Source of the DNA: an uncultured Clostridia bacterium
Lineage (GTDB): Bacteria > Bacillota > Clostridia > TANB77 > CAG-508
Direction of reading: 5' to 3'
Length of the DNA: 45,741 nucleotides
NCBI GenBank assembly: GCA_947629045.1
Contig: CANRCF010000009.1
Coordinates: forward strand, 1-45,741
Positions 36,003-45,235 of this stretch are shown here, piece after piece. Made by a program: the position numbers and the translations under genes. Each line of letters opens with the position of its first letter. The stretch's first letter is position 1. Under the pieces are notes generated by a model. That model had not been told where the DNA came from and ran no database searches. It saw nothing but the letters and a program-made list of their open reading frames with translations.

Positions 36003-38987
36003 CTACCCAAAAAGTTCCATAATGTCTTCCTTTGATAGCTGATTGATAAATGTATTTTGAGTAGATAACATATCATCTGCTAATTTTGCTTTTCTTTGTT
36101 GTAATTCGTATATTTTTTCTTCTATTGAATTTTTAGTAATTAATTTATATACTTGAACATTGTGTTTTTGCCCTATTCTGTAAGTTCTATCAGTTGCTTG
36201 GTTTTCTGCTGATAAATTCCACCATGGATCATAGTGTACTACCATATCTGCACCTGTTAAGTTCAAGCCCGTTCCTCCTGCTTTTAAAGAAATAAGGAAT
36301 ACTTTTATATTTTCATCTTGATTAAATCTTTCTACTAGATTTATTCTTTCTGCAACTTTGGTTTGCCCTGTTAGTTTTAAATATTCAATTCCTCTTTTCT
36401 TCAATTCTTTTTCTATCATTTCAAACATAGAAGTATAACCTGAAAATAGTAACATTTTGTGTCCACTTGCTACTGCATCTTCTATAACCTCCATACATTG
36501 AATAAGCTTACTGCTTTCACCTTCATAGTTTTGTAAAAATAGACTTGGATGGCAACAAATTTGTCTTAGTCTCATCAATAGTGCTAATATTTTTATTTGG
36601 CTATTTGCAAAGCCATTTTCTTGTATTTCTTCTGCTACTTCTTTTTTAGCACTAGCTAAATATGATAAATATATTTTTTGTTGTTCCTCTTGCATTTCAT
36701 TATATAGAACTGTTACTGTTTTGTCTGGTAGTTCTGTTAAAACATCTTTTTTAATTCTTCTTAGTATAAATGGCTCAATCATTTTCTTTAATTGCTCCAT
36801 TTTTTCTTGATTATTGTCTTTCACTATTGGTATTTCATATAATTCTTTAAATTTACGATATTTAAATAGATACCCTGGCATTATATAATCATAAATTGAC
36901 CATAGCTCAGAAAGTGAATTTTCAATAGGTGTACCAGTTGAGGCAAATCGTGTTTGTGCTACTATTTGCTTTATAGCTTTTGCATTTTGTGTATTATCGT
37001 TTTTAATATACTGAGCCTCGTCTGCTATCATATACTTAAATTCATAATTTTTTTCTGTATATATGTCAATATCTCTTTTTAGTGAATCATAGGAAGTAAT
37101 TACTAAATCATATTTTTCTATTTTATCTATTCTTCTCTTTCTTTCTGTTGCACTTCCGCTAATAACTTCTACTTTTAAACTTGGTGTAAACTTATTTGCT
37201 TCACCAAGCCAGTTTAAAGTTACTGAGCTTGGGCATACTACTAAAGATGGCTTTGAGTTTTTACCGTTTTCATTTACATATGCTAAAACCACTGCTAACA
37301 TTTGAAGCGTTTTTCCAAGTCCCATGTCATCTGCAAGAACCCCACCAAATTCATATTTGTCTAAGGTTCTAAGCCATTGATAACCAATTTTTTGATATGT
37401 TCTTAAAGTAGCATTTAAATTTGCTGGTAATTCTAGGTCCACAGTAGTTTGATTTTCCTTTAATCTGTCTACCATTGTTTGATAGGTTTCGTTTGTTTGT
37501 ATTTCTACATTTTTTAAATTCTTCAGTATTTTTTCTAGATAAAGGCTTCTATAACTTGGTAGTGTTATTACACCATCTTTCATTGTATTGTAATTTATAT
37601 ACATATTAGTTGTAAGTTCTTCTAGAAATTCCATTGTTTCATTTTCTTCTAATTTTATATAACTTCCGTCTTTTAGCCTGTGGAACTTCTTTTTTAATTC
37701 ATATTTTTCTAGCATCTGTGCCAAATCAGATAAATCTATTCCTATTTGTGTTAAATCAATTTTTAATAAGTGATTTTCTATTCTTATTCCTATTGATTTC
37801 ATTTGAAATGAATTTATCTGTTTTTTACGAAAGCTATCTGTTGCTAGAACTTCATATTTTTTCATATATTCATCAATTTCTTCTGATAAAAATGAAAAGA
37901 TATTATCTGAGTTTGCAAGCACTAACCTTGCACTTTTTCTATCTAGCATAAATCCGGTTTCAATAAATCTATTTAATGCTTCATTTTCTCCAATTATATT
38001 TCGTGCAATATTAATATTTTGCTCTAAAAATGGATTTACCTCTTGCTCTCCATAGCAAAACTTAACATCTGCTGTGATGTTATTATTTACATCATAATCT
38101 AAATATATTTTGACTCCTAACTTTTTAGGAATGCATTTTTCTTGAACTGCTTGAGATAAATTTTCTGTAATTATATTATTTTTCATTCTTGGTGCTATCA
38201 TAGAGAAAAAGCTTGTAAGCTCGTTTTCATCTATAATAATTTCGTTGGTATAGTTTTTACGCAACACGTCTAATATTTTTAAAGTATTATTTTCAAATTC
38301 TTTAGTGGCACGATAAATTTCATTTGGGAATAAAAGATAAATATTCTCTTTTCCTTGTAAAATCTCATAACTAAAAACATCTATATTGCAAGTTAATTTA
38401 AATCTATTTTCTTCTATTTGTTTTACTGTAAATGTGATATTAGGCTCATCTGCTGAGAAATAAATTGTTTTTTCTTTTTCGCCTCTTTGAAATAGCACTG
38501 TGTTGTTTTTTAGTGCATCAAAAAAATCGTCAAGCCCAGTGTTTGAAATTAAAATATTATCTGGTATAAAATTTTTAATGTAATAGTTGTAGCCATTTGC
38601 TACTTCATTATGGTATTTCATAATTTCCGCATATTTTAATAAGAATTTTAATATTGGAAGTGATGCTTCTTCAAAGCTTTCTTCTTGATGAACTAAGTTT
38701 AATTTGCTTCCATATTGATAAACTTCTTTTTTTAACATTCTCTCATAAAATTCTGGTAAGTTTTTAATTTTATAAAATTGAGTATTCCCTATTTTAAATT
38801 CTACTTTTAGCGCTTTTGTAAATTCGTTATAATAAACCTTAGGTATAATCTTTATATTTTTTGCACACGAATCTTTACCTTCTTTTTTAGTTAATTCGTC
38901 TTGTTCTGTTTGCAAAAAGGTATTTAATAATTGCTTATATACTCTATGATTTTCCTTCTCTCGTATTTGTTTTTGATTTTCTAACAT
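36003..38987 (-). CDS. SNF2-family DEAD/DEAH-like helicase
   Basis: 994-residue double-stranded-DNA translocase related to Swi2/Snf2. The C-terminal half carries the ATPase core: GVLADDMGLGKTLQML (Walker A), IADEAQYIKN (motif II, DEAQ), STGTPIENSLSELWS (motif III), and the second lobe FLISLKAGGTGLNLTGA and DRTYRIGQ (motifs V and VI). The N-terminal half resembles the bacterial SNF2-associated domain. The N-terminal SWIM zinc finger found in many clostridial members is absent. GGAGG precedes the ATG. The substrate is unknown; it is likely involved in DNA or chromatin-protein remodelling. Confidence 0.92.
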   Translation of the reverse strand: MLENQKQIREKENHRVYKQLLNTFLQTEQDELTKKEGKDSCAKNIKIIPKVYYNEFTKALKVEFKIGNTQFYKIKNLPEFYERMLKKEVYQYGSKLNLVHQEESFEEASLPILKFLLKYAEIMKYHNEVANGYNYYIKNFIPDNILISNTGLDDFFDALKNNTVLFQRGEKEKTIYFSADEPNITFTVKQIEENRFKLTCNIDVFSYEILQGKENIYLLFPNEIYRATKEFENNTLKILDVLRKNYTNEIIIDENELTSFFSMIAPRMKNNIITENLSQAVQEKCIPKKLGVKIYLDYDVNNNITADVKFCYGEQEVNPFLEQNINIARNIIGENEALNRFIETGFMLDRKSARLVLANSDNIFSFLSEEIDEYMKKYEVLATDSFRKKQINSFQMKSIGIRIENHLLKIDLTQIGIDLSDLAQMLEKYELKKKFHRLKDGSYIKLEENETMEFLEELTTNMYINYNTMKDGVITLPSYRSLYLEKILKNLKNVEIQTNETYQTMVDRLKENQTTVDLELPANLNATLRTYQKIGYQWLRTLDKYEFGGVLADDMGLGKTLQMLAVVLAYVNENGKNSKPSLVVCPSSVTLNWLGEANKFTPSLKVEVISGSATERKRRIDKIEKYDLVITSYDSLKRDIDIYTEKNYEFKYMIADEAQYIKNDNTQNAKAIKQIVAQTRFASTGTPIENSLSELWSIYDYIMPGYLFKYRKFKELYEIPIVKDNNQEKMEQLKKMIEPFILRRIKKDVLTELPDKTVTVLYNEMQEEQQKIYLSYLASAKKEVAEEIQENGFANSQIKILALLMRLRQICCHPSLFLQNYEGESSKLIQCMEVIEDAVASGHKMLLFSGYTSMFEMIEKELKKRGIEYLKLTGQTKVAERINLVERFNQDENIKVFLISLKAGGTGLNLTGADMVVHYDPWWNLSAENQATDRTYRIGQKHNVQVYKLITKNSIEEKIYELQQRKAKLADDMLSTQNTFINQLSKEDIMELFG

Positions 38988-39018
38988 AATACATCCTCCA
39001 GAATTTTATCAATCTAGA

Positions 39019-39086
39019 ATTATATCATAAAAGTTTTGATTTTTCAAGACATTTAAGCAGGGTTTTTGACATTTAGGCGGGTTTTT
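39019..39086 (-). promoter_or_regulatory. SNF2 promoter with tandem upstream repeat
   Basis: On the minus strand, TTGAAA (39042-39047), a 17-base spacer and TATAAT (39019-39024). Two near-identical direct repeats, GACATTTAAGCAGGGTTTTT (39048-39067) and GACATTTAGGCGGGTTTTT (39068-39086), sit immediately upstream of the -35. Such placement suits an activator or repressor site; none is identified. The rest of 39087-39267 holds a terminator for the surface protein gene. Confidence 0.65.
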
Positions 39087-39171
39087 GTCTTAACCTTTTG
39101 GAGGGCTTTTTCTCAGTTCATTTTAAACTAAAATTTATTTCTTAATTTAGCAAGTCTTTTTAAGATTGAAA

Positions 39172-39203
39172 AATGCAGTACCTAATTTTATAAGTACTGC
39201 ATT
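39172..39203 (-). terminator. Terminator after surface protein gene
   Basis: AATGCAGTAC (39172-39181) and GTACTGCATT (39194-39203) form a perfect 10-base-pair stem. On the minus strand it is followed by a short T-rich run. It lies 65 bases after the stop. Confidence 0.7.
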
Positions 39204-39267
39204 CTTTTACTTAAAGTAATCTTTTGCTATTACATATTAATTTTCTTAAAATAAGATTCATATTAAC

Positions 39268-42200
39268 TTAAATTACAAACTTCTTAATTAAAACTACGCC
39301 ACCTGCTAAGATACTAACTACTGCTAATACTAATCCTATATATGTTGGTACACTACCTGTTACTACACCTAATAATACTGGAGCATCATCTATATCATCT
39401 TCTCCTGGTTTATTATTTCCTGGCTCTGAATCTATATCTGGTGAATGTGGCTCGTTGTCGTCTTTATATATCTCTGCCCAGTTTACTTTCTCTCCTAAGT
39501 TGTTCTTATTATTTATCCATGTTAGTATTATTTCTACTTGGGCGCTCTCTCCTGGTTGCAATAGCGTATCTTTTAATTGGTCTGTTAATACTTTTCCGTC
39601 TTCTTCTCTCCATTGTGGATTATCTTTTGGATCAAATCTTAATCCTTCTGGAATGTAGTCTATTAATTCTTTTGCATAACCTGCTATTTCTCCTTCGTTT
39701 GTTACTTTTATTACGAATTTGAATTTTACTGTTGTTTTATCTATTCTACTTCCTCTTATTTCTACTTTTGCTGGTGGCTCTGGGTTTTCATCTCCTGTAT
39801 GTCCTGTCTTTGTTACTGTCGTTTTTCCACCATATGTTACTATTGATTCACTTACCCATTTCTTTAAGCTTAAATCAAAGTATTGTACTTTTATTTTTTC
39901 TTCGTCTATGTCGTCTTCTTCTGGCTCATCATTGTCTGGTGTAGAGTCTATATCTTCTACTGGATCATTATTTTCGTCTCTATCGTCTGTTATTTCTGCT
40001 GTGTTTATTATTATTCTGTCTGATGTATTTGGTTCTGATACTTTGAAGGCTATTTTTACATCTCTATAATCTGGCATTGTCATTGTTTCTTGGTTAAAGC
40101 CTTTAATTAAATTTGCATTTTCTTCTTTTTCATTTTCTTTTGCTAGATAATCTGTTTCAATATATTTTGCTTCTTCTACATTATCTGTTTCTTTACCTTC
40201 TTCTGTGTACATCTTCCATCTATACTCTACGTTTGTTTCATGGTCTGGTAAGAATGTTAATCCTTCTGGCAAATCATCTTTTATTTTGCTTGCATACCCT
40301 GCTATATTTCCCTCGTTAAATATTCTTAATGTATATGTTACTATGTTTCCATATGCAACTTGTACTGGATCCTTTGGATGCTCGTATTTAAATTCTGTTT
40401 CACTTAATTTAGTAAATACTGGTACTCTATTTGTTATGTCTGTATCATTTACTTTTGTTATGAATTTTCTTAATGCTAAGTCAAAGCTTTCTAATACTAA
40501 CTTTTCAAAATCATCATCATCTTGTTGACCTTTGATATATGAATTTCCAGCTTCTATTTCTTCATCTTTATAGTTTGGTAATTCTACATCTGTTGGTAAA
40601 TTATCGTTTGGATCTTTGTCTGCTGGTTTTGAATTGTCATTTGTTAAGCTATCTTTGCTTGAATCTCTATCTATTACCTCACTATTATGTTCTGCATTTT
40701 CACATCCAGTAATTTCAGCAATATTTGTAATTTTTGTATATAGATTAATATTATCTTTTACTTTACATCTTACTTGTACATCAATATAATCTAAGTTTTC
40801 GCTTCCAAAAGCTTTTAATAAAACTTTGTCTTCGCTATCAACTCTTTCTTCATATATTGAAGCTTGAGTAGCCTCTTTGTTTGTACTTGGTGAAGTAATA
40901 TCTGTTTTTATACTTCTACCATCATCTGATAGAATCCAACCATATTTTATGTTTAATTCATCATCAATTATAAATTCTAACTCTTGTGGTAAATGGTCTG
41001 TAATTTCTGTTACATAACCATCAATTTGACCTTCGTTATACACTCTTATTGTATATGTTACGATGTCTCCATTAGATACACCAACAGGCTTTTTCGTATG
41101 GTTATATGTTGCTGTTGTAGAGCTTTCATTTGCTAAATCTGTTATTACAACATTTGGAGCTCTATTATAATCTTTAACTTTATCTCCACTTTGTACACTA
41201 GTAATAAACTTTCTTAAAGATAAGTCAAAATATTTTCCTATTATTACTAATTTTTCAAAATCATCATCGTCTTGTTGACTTTCATCTTGATAATTATTTC
41301 TATCTACATTATTTGGGTTTGAGTCACGGTCTTTTACTGGTTTTCTATTTTCATCTAAAGTTTCAGTAATCTCTGCTATATTTCTTAATGATTGATCAGT
41401 ATCTGTTACACTTGCTGTAACTTCACATTCAATTTGTAAATCAGCATATTTAATTTCTGTTCCATCAAATGCTTCTAATAATGTATTTTGTAAATAAGTA
41501 CTTTCTATGGTTTTTCCATCATTTAATGGATTGGTCCATTGATATAGTTTATTTATATTGCTATTAGGTAAAAATGCTAATCCATCTGGTAAATAATCTG
41601 TTATTTTTGTCGCATAACCTGATATATTTCCCTCATTATATACCCTAATTGTATAAATTACTTTATCACCTTTTTTTACTGTTAATGGTGATTTTGTATG
41701 TACTTTTTCTGCAGTTGTTCCTTCATTCCAATTTGCCATTCCTAGACTTAAGTTTCTAATTTCGTCTTCAGAAATTTGTGGTGTTCTATCAACTACTGGT
41801 GCTTCACCATTAATTGAAGCTATAAATTTTCTTAATGCTAAGTCAAAATTTTCTTCTTTTAAAATCAAGTCTTCAAAATCGTCATCATCTTCTTGGCTTT
41901 TTGTTCCATAAGGACTTAAGTCAACATTTTTTGGATCTGAGTCACGATCTTTTACATCTTCGCTTTGTTCTTTATCTTTGTATACTGTAATTTCTGCTAC
42001 ATTTTTTAATGATTGAGTTTTATCAGTTGCTATTACTTCACATTCTATTTTTATATCTTTGTAATCTATTTTTTCTTTATCAAATCCCTTTAAAATTTGG
42101 TTATTTAAATAATCTGTTACAATTGTTTTTCCATCCTCTGATGAAACTGTCCATTGATATTCTGTATTAATAGCACTTTTCTCTGGTGGAACGAAAGCTA

Positions 42201-43791
42201 AGCCCTCTGGTAGATAATCAGTTACTTGTGCAGCATATCCATCTGCATTTCCTTCGTTATATACTCTGATTGTATAAACTACTCTATCACCTATTCTTAC
42301 TGTTAAAGGGTCTTTTGTATGTACTTTTTCAACTGTTGTTCCATCATCCCATTTTGCTAATACTTTTGATAAATTTTCTATTTCTTCTTGTGAAATTTTT
42401 GGCTCTCTTGCAAATGTTTCTTCACCTTCGTTTTTTATATCAACATTATTTATAGTAGTTATGAATTTTCTTAATGCTAAGTCAAATACTTTATCAGGTT
42501 CTTTTACAAATACTTTTTGCAAACTAAATGTTACAGGTACTTTTTCTACTATAACAACTGGTTGATCATTTTCTGTTGGATTATCAACTGACCAATAATT
42601 TGCTTCTGTAACAAAAAATGTACCACTAATAGTTAATTTTAATGTTGTAATATCTGTTGTATTTGGAACTGAAATATAAAATTGCTTATCGTCTTCGTTA
42701 GCTTTATTTACTAATTCACTTAAATCTTCTTTTTCTTGTTTATTTGAATCTAAGAATTTAGCATCTGAAACTGCTCCATTTTTTCCATCTGTAACTACTG
42801 CTGTTAAAGTATATTCTATATCTCTTAATTCTTTTAATTTATATGGACCTATTATATATCTATCATTATGTTGACTATTATCAGTTTCAAGTGTAAGCTC
42901 TGTTTCTTCTAATTCTATAGGTGAGTCTTTTGAGTTAGAGCTGTTCTCATAATCGTAATTAAAATCTTCAGCACTTGGTGTTTCTACTAAATATTCAAAT
43001 AAAGCTTTACATGCATTTGCTCTGTCTTGTCCATGTTCAAAAGACTTAGTACTACTTAATGGTTGATAGTCACCATTACCGTCTTTTTCTATTAAATTTA
43101 AATAAAGCTCAAATGTTCTTTTTACATAATAGCTATTATCTTCATTTTCATTCTTATTAGTATAATGCCATATTGCTAATTGTTGTACTACATCTATATC
43201 ATCATCTGTTAAATATGAAAAATCAACTTCATCAACATCTCCATTGCCTTGTTCTTCAGCATAAGCCAAAGCAGAAGCTAATAGCATATCTTTATTTGCT
43301 TTAGCTTGGGCTGTATCTGTTTCTGATGCATTCTTTTTAGCAGGTACATACATATTATCTAGTATCCACATTAATGCTTTATACTCATTACTGTTAGGAT
43401 CAGGTATTATTGATACATCAGCTTGTCCTTCTTTTTTTATTTTTAAATATTTTTCTAGTATACTTGATGGATTTCTCATATCAAAATGTTTAGTATATTC
43501 TACTGTTTTTTGCTGTGAACCATTAAGCATATTATCAGAACCAAAACCTGCTCCACCTTTTAAGCAATAAATTGTATCTTCTTGGTCGTTTTCTGTATTA
43601 TATATTTTCCATATACTATGTTGTGTACCGTTATCAGCTGAGAACTTATAACCATAGCCTGTTTTCCTTATCATTTTTATGCTTAGTTTTAAAGTTCCAT
43701 CAGTAGCTTTTACTATACTACATGTGCTACTTAAAAGAATAATAGTTAAAAATAAAGTTGTAATTAATAATACTATTTTTTTGAATTTCAT
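39268..43791 (-). CDS. Giant thioester-domain surface protein, DUF11-like repeats
   Basis: 1507 residues. A signal peptide (about 1-29) is followed by a thioester domain. Cys76 (IYCLKGGAG) and Gln204 (QQLAIWHY, a TQXA-type motif) are the expected partners of an internal thioester that bonds covalently to host or matrix targets. Five related domains begin with FDL(A/S)L(R/K)K at about 436, 649, 855, 1103 and 1305. Each carries VxYTIRVYNEG-type and DYLPEGLxF-type motifs, and most end with DRDSxP and an acidic DDDDFE segment. A membrane helix lies at about 1480-1502, then the tail KKFVI. No LPXTG sortase motif is visible. Confidence 0.88.
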   Translation of the reverse strand: MKFKKIVLLITTLFLTIILLSSTCSIVKATDGTLKLSIKMIRKTGYGYKFSADNGTQHSIWKIYNTENDQEDTIYCLKGGAGFGSDNMLNGSQQKTVEYTKHFDMRNPSSILEKYLKIKKEGQADVSIIPDPNSNEYKALMWILDNMYVPAKKNASETDTAQAKANKDMLLASALAYAEEQGNGDVDEVDFSYLTDDDIDVVQQLAIWHYTNKNENEDNSYYVKRTFELYLNLIEKDGNGDYQPLSSTKSFEHGQDRANACKALFEYLVETPSAEDFNYDYENSSNSKDSPIELEETELTLETDNSQHNDRYIIGPYKLKELRDIEYTLTAVVTDGKNGAVSDAKFLDSNKQEKEDLSELVNKANEDDKQFYISVPNTTDITTLKLTISGTFFVTEANYWSVDNPTENDQPVVIVEKVPVTFSLQKVFVKEPDKVFDLALRKFITTINNVDIKNEGEETFAREPKISQEEIENLSKVLAKWDDGTTVEKVHTKDPLTVRIGDRVVYTIRVYNEGNADGYAAQVTDYLPEGLAFVPPEKSAINTEYQWTVSSEDGKTIVTDYLNNQILKGFDKEKIDYKDIKIECEVIATDKTQSLKNVAEITVYKDKEQSEDVKDRDSDPKNVDLSPYGTKSQEDDDDFEDLILKEENFDLALRKFIASINGEAPVVDRTPQISEDEIRNLSLGMANWNEGTTAEKVHTKSPLTVKKGDKVIYTIRVYNEGNISGYATKITDYLPDGLAFLPNSNINKLYQWTNPLNDGKTIESTYLQNTLLEAFDGTEIKYADLQIECEVTASVTDTDQSLRNIAEITETLDENRKPVKDRDSNPNNVDRNNYQDESQQDDDDFEKLVIIGKYFDLSLRKFITSVQSGDKVKDYNRAPNVVITDLANESSTTATYNHTKKPVGVSNGDIVTYTIRVYNEGQIDGYVTEITDHLPQELEFIIDDELNIKYGWILSDDGRSIKTDITSPSTNKEATQASIYEERVDSEDKVLLKAFGSENLDYIDVQVRCKVKDNINLYTKITNIAEITGCENAEHNSEVIDRDSSKDSLTNDNSKPADKDPNDNLPTDVELPNYKDEEIEAGNSYIKGQQDDDDFEKLVLESFDLALRKFITKVNDTDITNRVPVFTKLSETEFKYEHPKDPVQVAYGNIVTYTLRIFNEGNIAGYASKIKDDLPEGLTFLPDHETNVEYRWKMYTEEGKETDNVEEAKYIETDYLAKENEKEENANLIKGFNQETMTMPDYRDVKIAFKVSEPNTSDRIIINTAEITDDRDENNDPVEDIDSTPDNDEPEEDDIDEEKIKVQYFDLSLKKWVSESIVTYGGKTTVTKTGHTGDENPEPPAKVEIRGSRIDKTTVKFKFVIKVTNEGEIAGYAKELIDYIPEGLRFDPKDNPQWREEDGKVLTDQLKDTLLQPGESAQVEIILTWINNKNNLGEKVNWAEIYKDDNEPHSPDIDSEPGNNKPGEDDIDDAPVLLGVVTGSVPTYIGLVLAVVSILAGGVVLIKKFVI

Positions 43792-43829
43792 ATTTTTCCC
43801 ATCCTTTTTTACCTACTACTATTTATTTA

Positions 43830-43876
43830 ATTTTACTTTCGTTTCTTTAGTAAGTCAATAGCAGTATTTTACTGCT
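43830..43876 (-). promoter_or_regulatory. Promoter of surface protein gene with palindrome
   Basis: On the minus strand, TTGACT (43853-43858), a 17-base spacer and TAAAAT (43830-43835). A palindrome AGCAGTA-TTT-TACTGCT (43860-43876) lies 1 base upstream of the -35 and could be a regulator site. Confidence 0.65.
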
Positions 43877-44198
43877 TTTCCACTATATTACAATATGTAA
43901 TTTCTTACACTTACGGATTTAATTTGTGCAAAAAAATAAACCCTATATTACAATTATATTACATTTTCGTAATATTTTCAAGGGTTTTAGAGTTTTTATT
44001 TGTATTTTTACTTGTTTCCGTAGGATTTTGTCGATTGTTTTACATAATTTAGCAAAAATTCAGTTGCTTTATATTAATGTCGTCTTTACTTTTTATGTTA
44101 ATTATGTTAATATAATTATACTTTATGCTTTAATGCATGTATATTTATATACTCATGCTAATGAGTGTAAAGCAAATACTATGAAAGGTGGAAACACT
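43877..44198. other. Intergenic region upstream of purC
   Basis: AT-rich divergent region. It contains a nested stem: AAACCCT (43938-43944) with AGGGTTT (43981-43987), and ATATTAC (43956-43962) with GTAATAT (43969-43975). A T-rich stretch follows on the plus strand. It could be a purC leader or terminator structure. I see no conserved purine riboswitch core. A TATAAT-like sequence near 44108 lacks a clear -35. Confidence 0.4.
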
Positions 44199-45050
44199 AT
44201 GAAGCAAATTAGCAAAGGCAAAGTACGGGACATCTATGATTTAGGTGACAAGTTGGTTTTAGTAACTTCGGACAGAGTTTCTGCGTTCGATGTTGTTTTA
44301 CCCAATACTGTTCCCTATAAAGGAGCTGTCCTAAACAGGCTATCTGCATTTTGGTTTGAATTCACTCGGGATATAATTCCCAATCACATGATTTCTATCA
44401 AAAATGAAGATATGCCTAAAGAGTTCCAAAAAGCAAAGTTTGAAGACCGTTGCATGCTTGTTAAGAAGCTGAAAATGCTTCCTATCGAATGCATCGTTCG
44501 TGGCTACATCACAGGATCAGGATGGGAAAGTTACAAGGAAACTGGATCTGTTTGTGGCATTAAATTGCCTGATGGATTACAAGAATCCGAAAAACTGCCC
44601 TTCCCAATTTACACACCCACAACGAAAGCTGTGGAAGGACATGACGAACACATCTCATTCGAAGAAACTGTAAAACTGCTTGGCGAAGACCTTGCCACTC
44701 AAGTAAGGGACAAGAGTATTGAAATTTACTCAACCTGTGCAGAATATGCAAAAACGAAAGGCATTATTATCGCAGATACCAAATTCGAATTTGGCATTGA
44801 CGAAAATGGCACTCTCGTTCTTGCTGATGAAGTTCTAACTCCTGATAGCAGTCGCTTCTGGCCTGCTGATGAGTATGAGGTTGGGAAATCTCAAAAGAGC
44901 TATGATAAGCAGTACTTAAGAGACTGGCTTAAGAATAGCGGTTGGGATAAAACCCCTCCTGCTCCGGAAATTCCTGAGAAGGTCATAGCCTTTACTACTG
45001 ACAAATACTTGGATGCTTTTGAAACTTTGACGAACATAGCTTTCTTCTAA
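44199..45050 (+). CDS. purC: SAICAR synthase
   Basis: Purine biosynthesis enzyme joining CAIR and aspartate with ATP hydrolysis to give SAICAR. It is 283 residues from ATG 44199. The start is MKQISKGKVRDIYDLGDKLV. ECIVRGYITGSGW, DTKFEFGID and ADEVLTPDSSRFWP are characteristic. It belongs to the longer (about 290-residue) class rather than the shorter E. coli type. AAAGGTGG lies before the chosen ATG; an open frame extends upstream to 43926 but lacks family residues. GC content is visibly higher than neighbouring genes (44581-44640 has 28 G or C), suggesting acquisition from elsewhere. No other pur gene is near. Confidence 0.95.
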   Translation: MKQISKGKVRDIYDLGDKLVLVTSDRVSAFDVVLPNTVPYKGAVLNRLSAFWFEFTRDIIPNHMISIKNEDMPKEFQKAKFEDRCMLVKKLKMLPIECIVRGYITGSGWESYKETGSVCGIKLPDGLQESEKLPFPIYTPTTKAVEGHDEHISFEETVKLLGEDLATQVRDKSIEIYSTCAEYAKTKGIIIADTKFEFGIDENGTLVLADEVLTPDSSRFWPADEYEVGKSQKSYDKQYLRDWLKNSGWDKTPPAPEIPEKVIAFTTDKYLDAFETLTNIAFF

Positions 45051-45074
45051 TTTCAGTATTTGTTTAAAACAAAG

Positions 45075-45110
45075 ATCTCTGTCTTAATATTTTAAGACAG
45101 AGATTTTTAT
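45075..45110 (+). terminator. Terminator after purC
   Basis: A perfect 13-base-pair hairpin (45075-45087 with 45092-45104) followed on the plus strand by TTTTATTTT. It lies 24 bases after the purC stop. Confidence 0.9.
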
Positions 45111-45152
45111 TTTAACAATTTCAAATATTTTTGAAGTTAAAGGAAAAGAGTG

Positions 45153-45177
45153 AACTATCGACAAAATGTCGACAGTT
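45153..45177. repeat. Inverted repeat with TGTCGA arms
   Basis: AACTATCGACA (45153-45163) and TGTCGACAGTT (45167-45177) pair except for one position. It lies between the 3' ends of the convergent purC and truncated gene. It may be a small stem or a protein site; no T-run follows directly. Confidence 0.45.
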
Positions 45178-45235
45178 AAAAATGAAAGCAAAAGTTTCAT
45201 AAGAAATCATAAAAGAATATTGCTAAAGAGAAACT

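Noticed and set aside
39268..42500. CRISPR-like or tandem DNA repeats in the surface protein gene
   Set aside because: The periodicity is about 200 codons and corresponds to protein domains; DNA copies are diverged.
43938..44160. Purine riboswitch upstream of purC
   Set aside because: The conserved core bases of the purine aptamer are not visible; only simple stems are present.
43926..44198. Long N-terminal extension of PurC
   Set aside because: Low-complexity hydrophobic translation of AT-rich intergenic DNA; AAAGGTGG and the conserved start of PurC fix the start at 44199.
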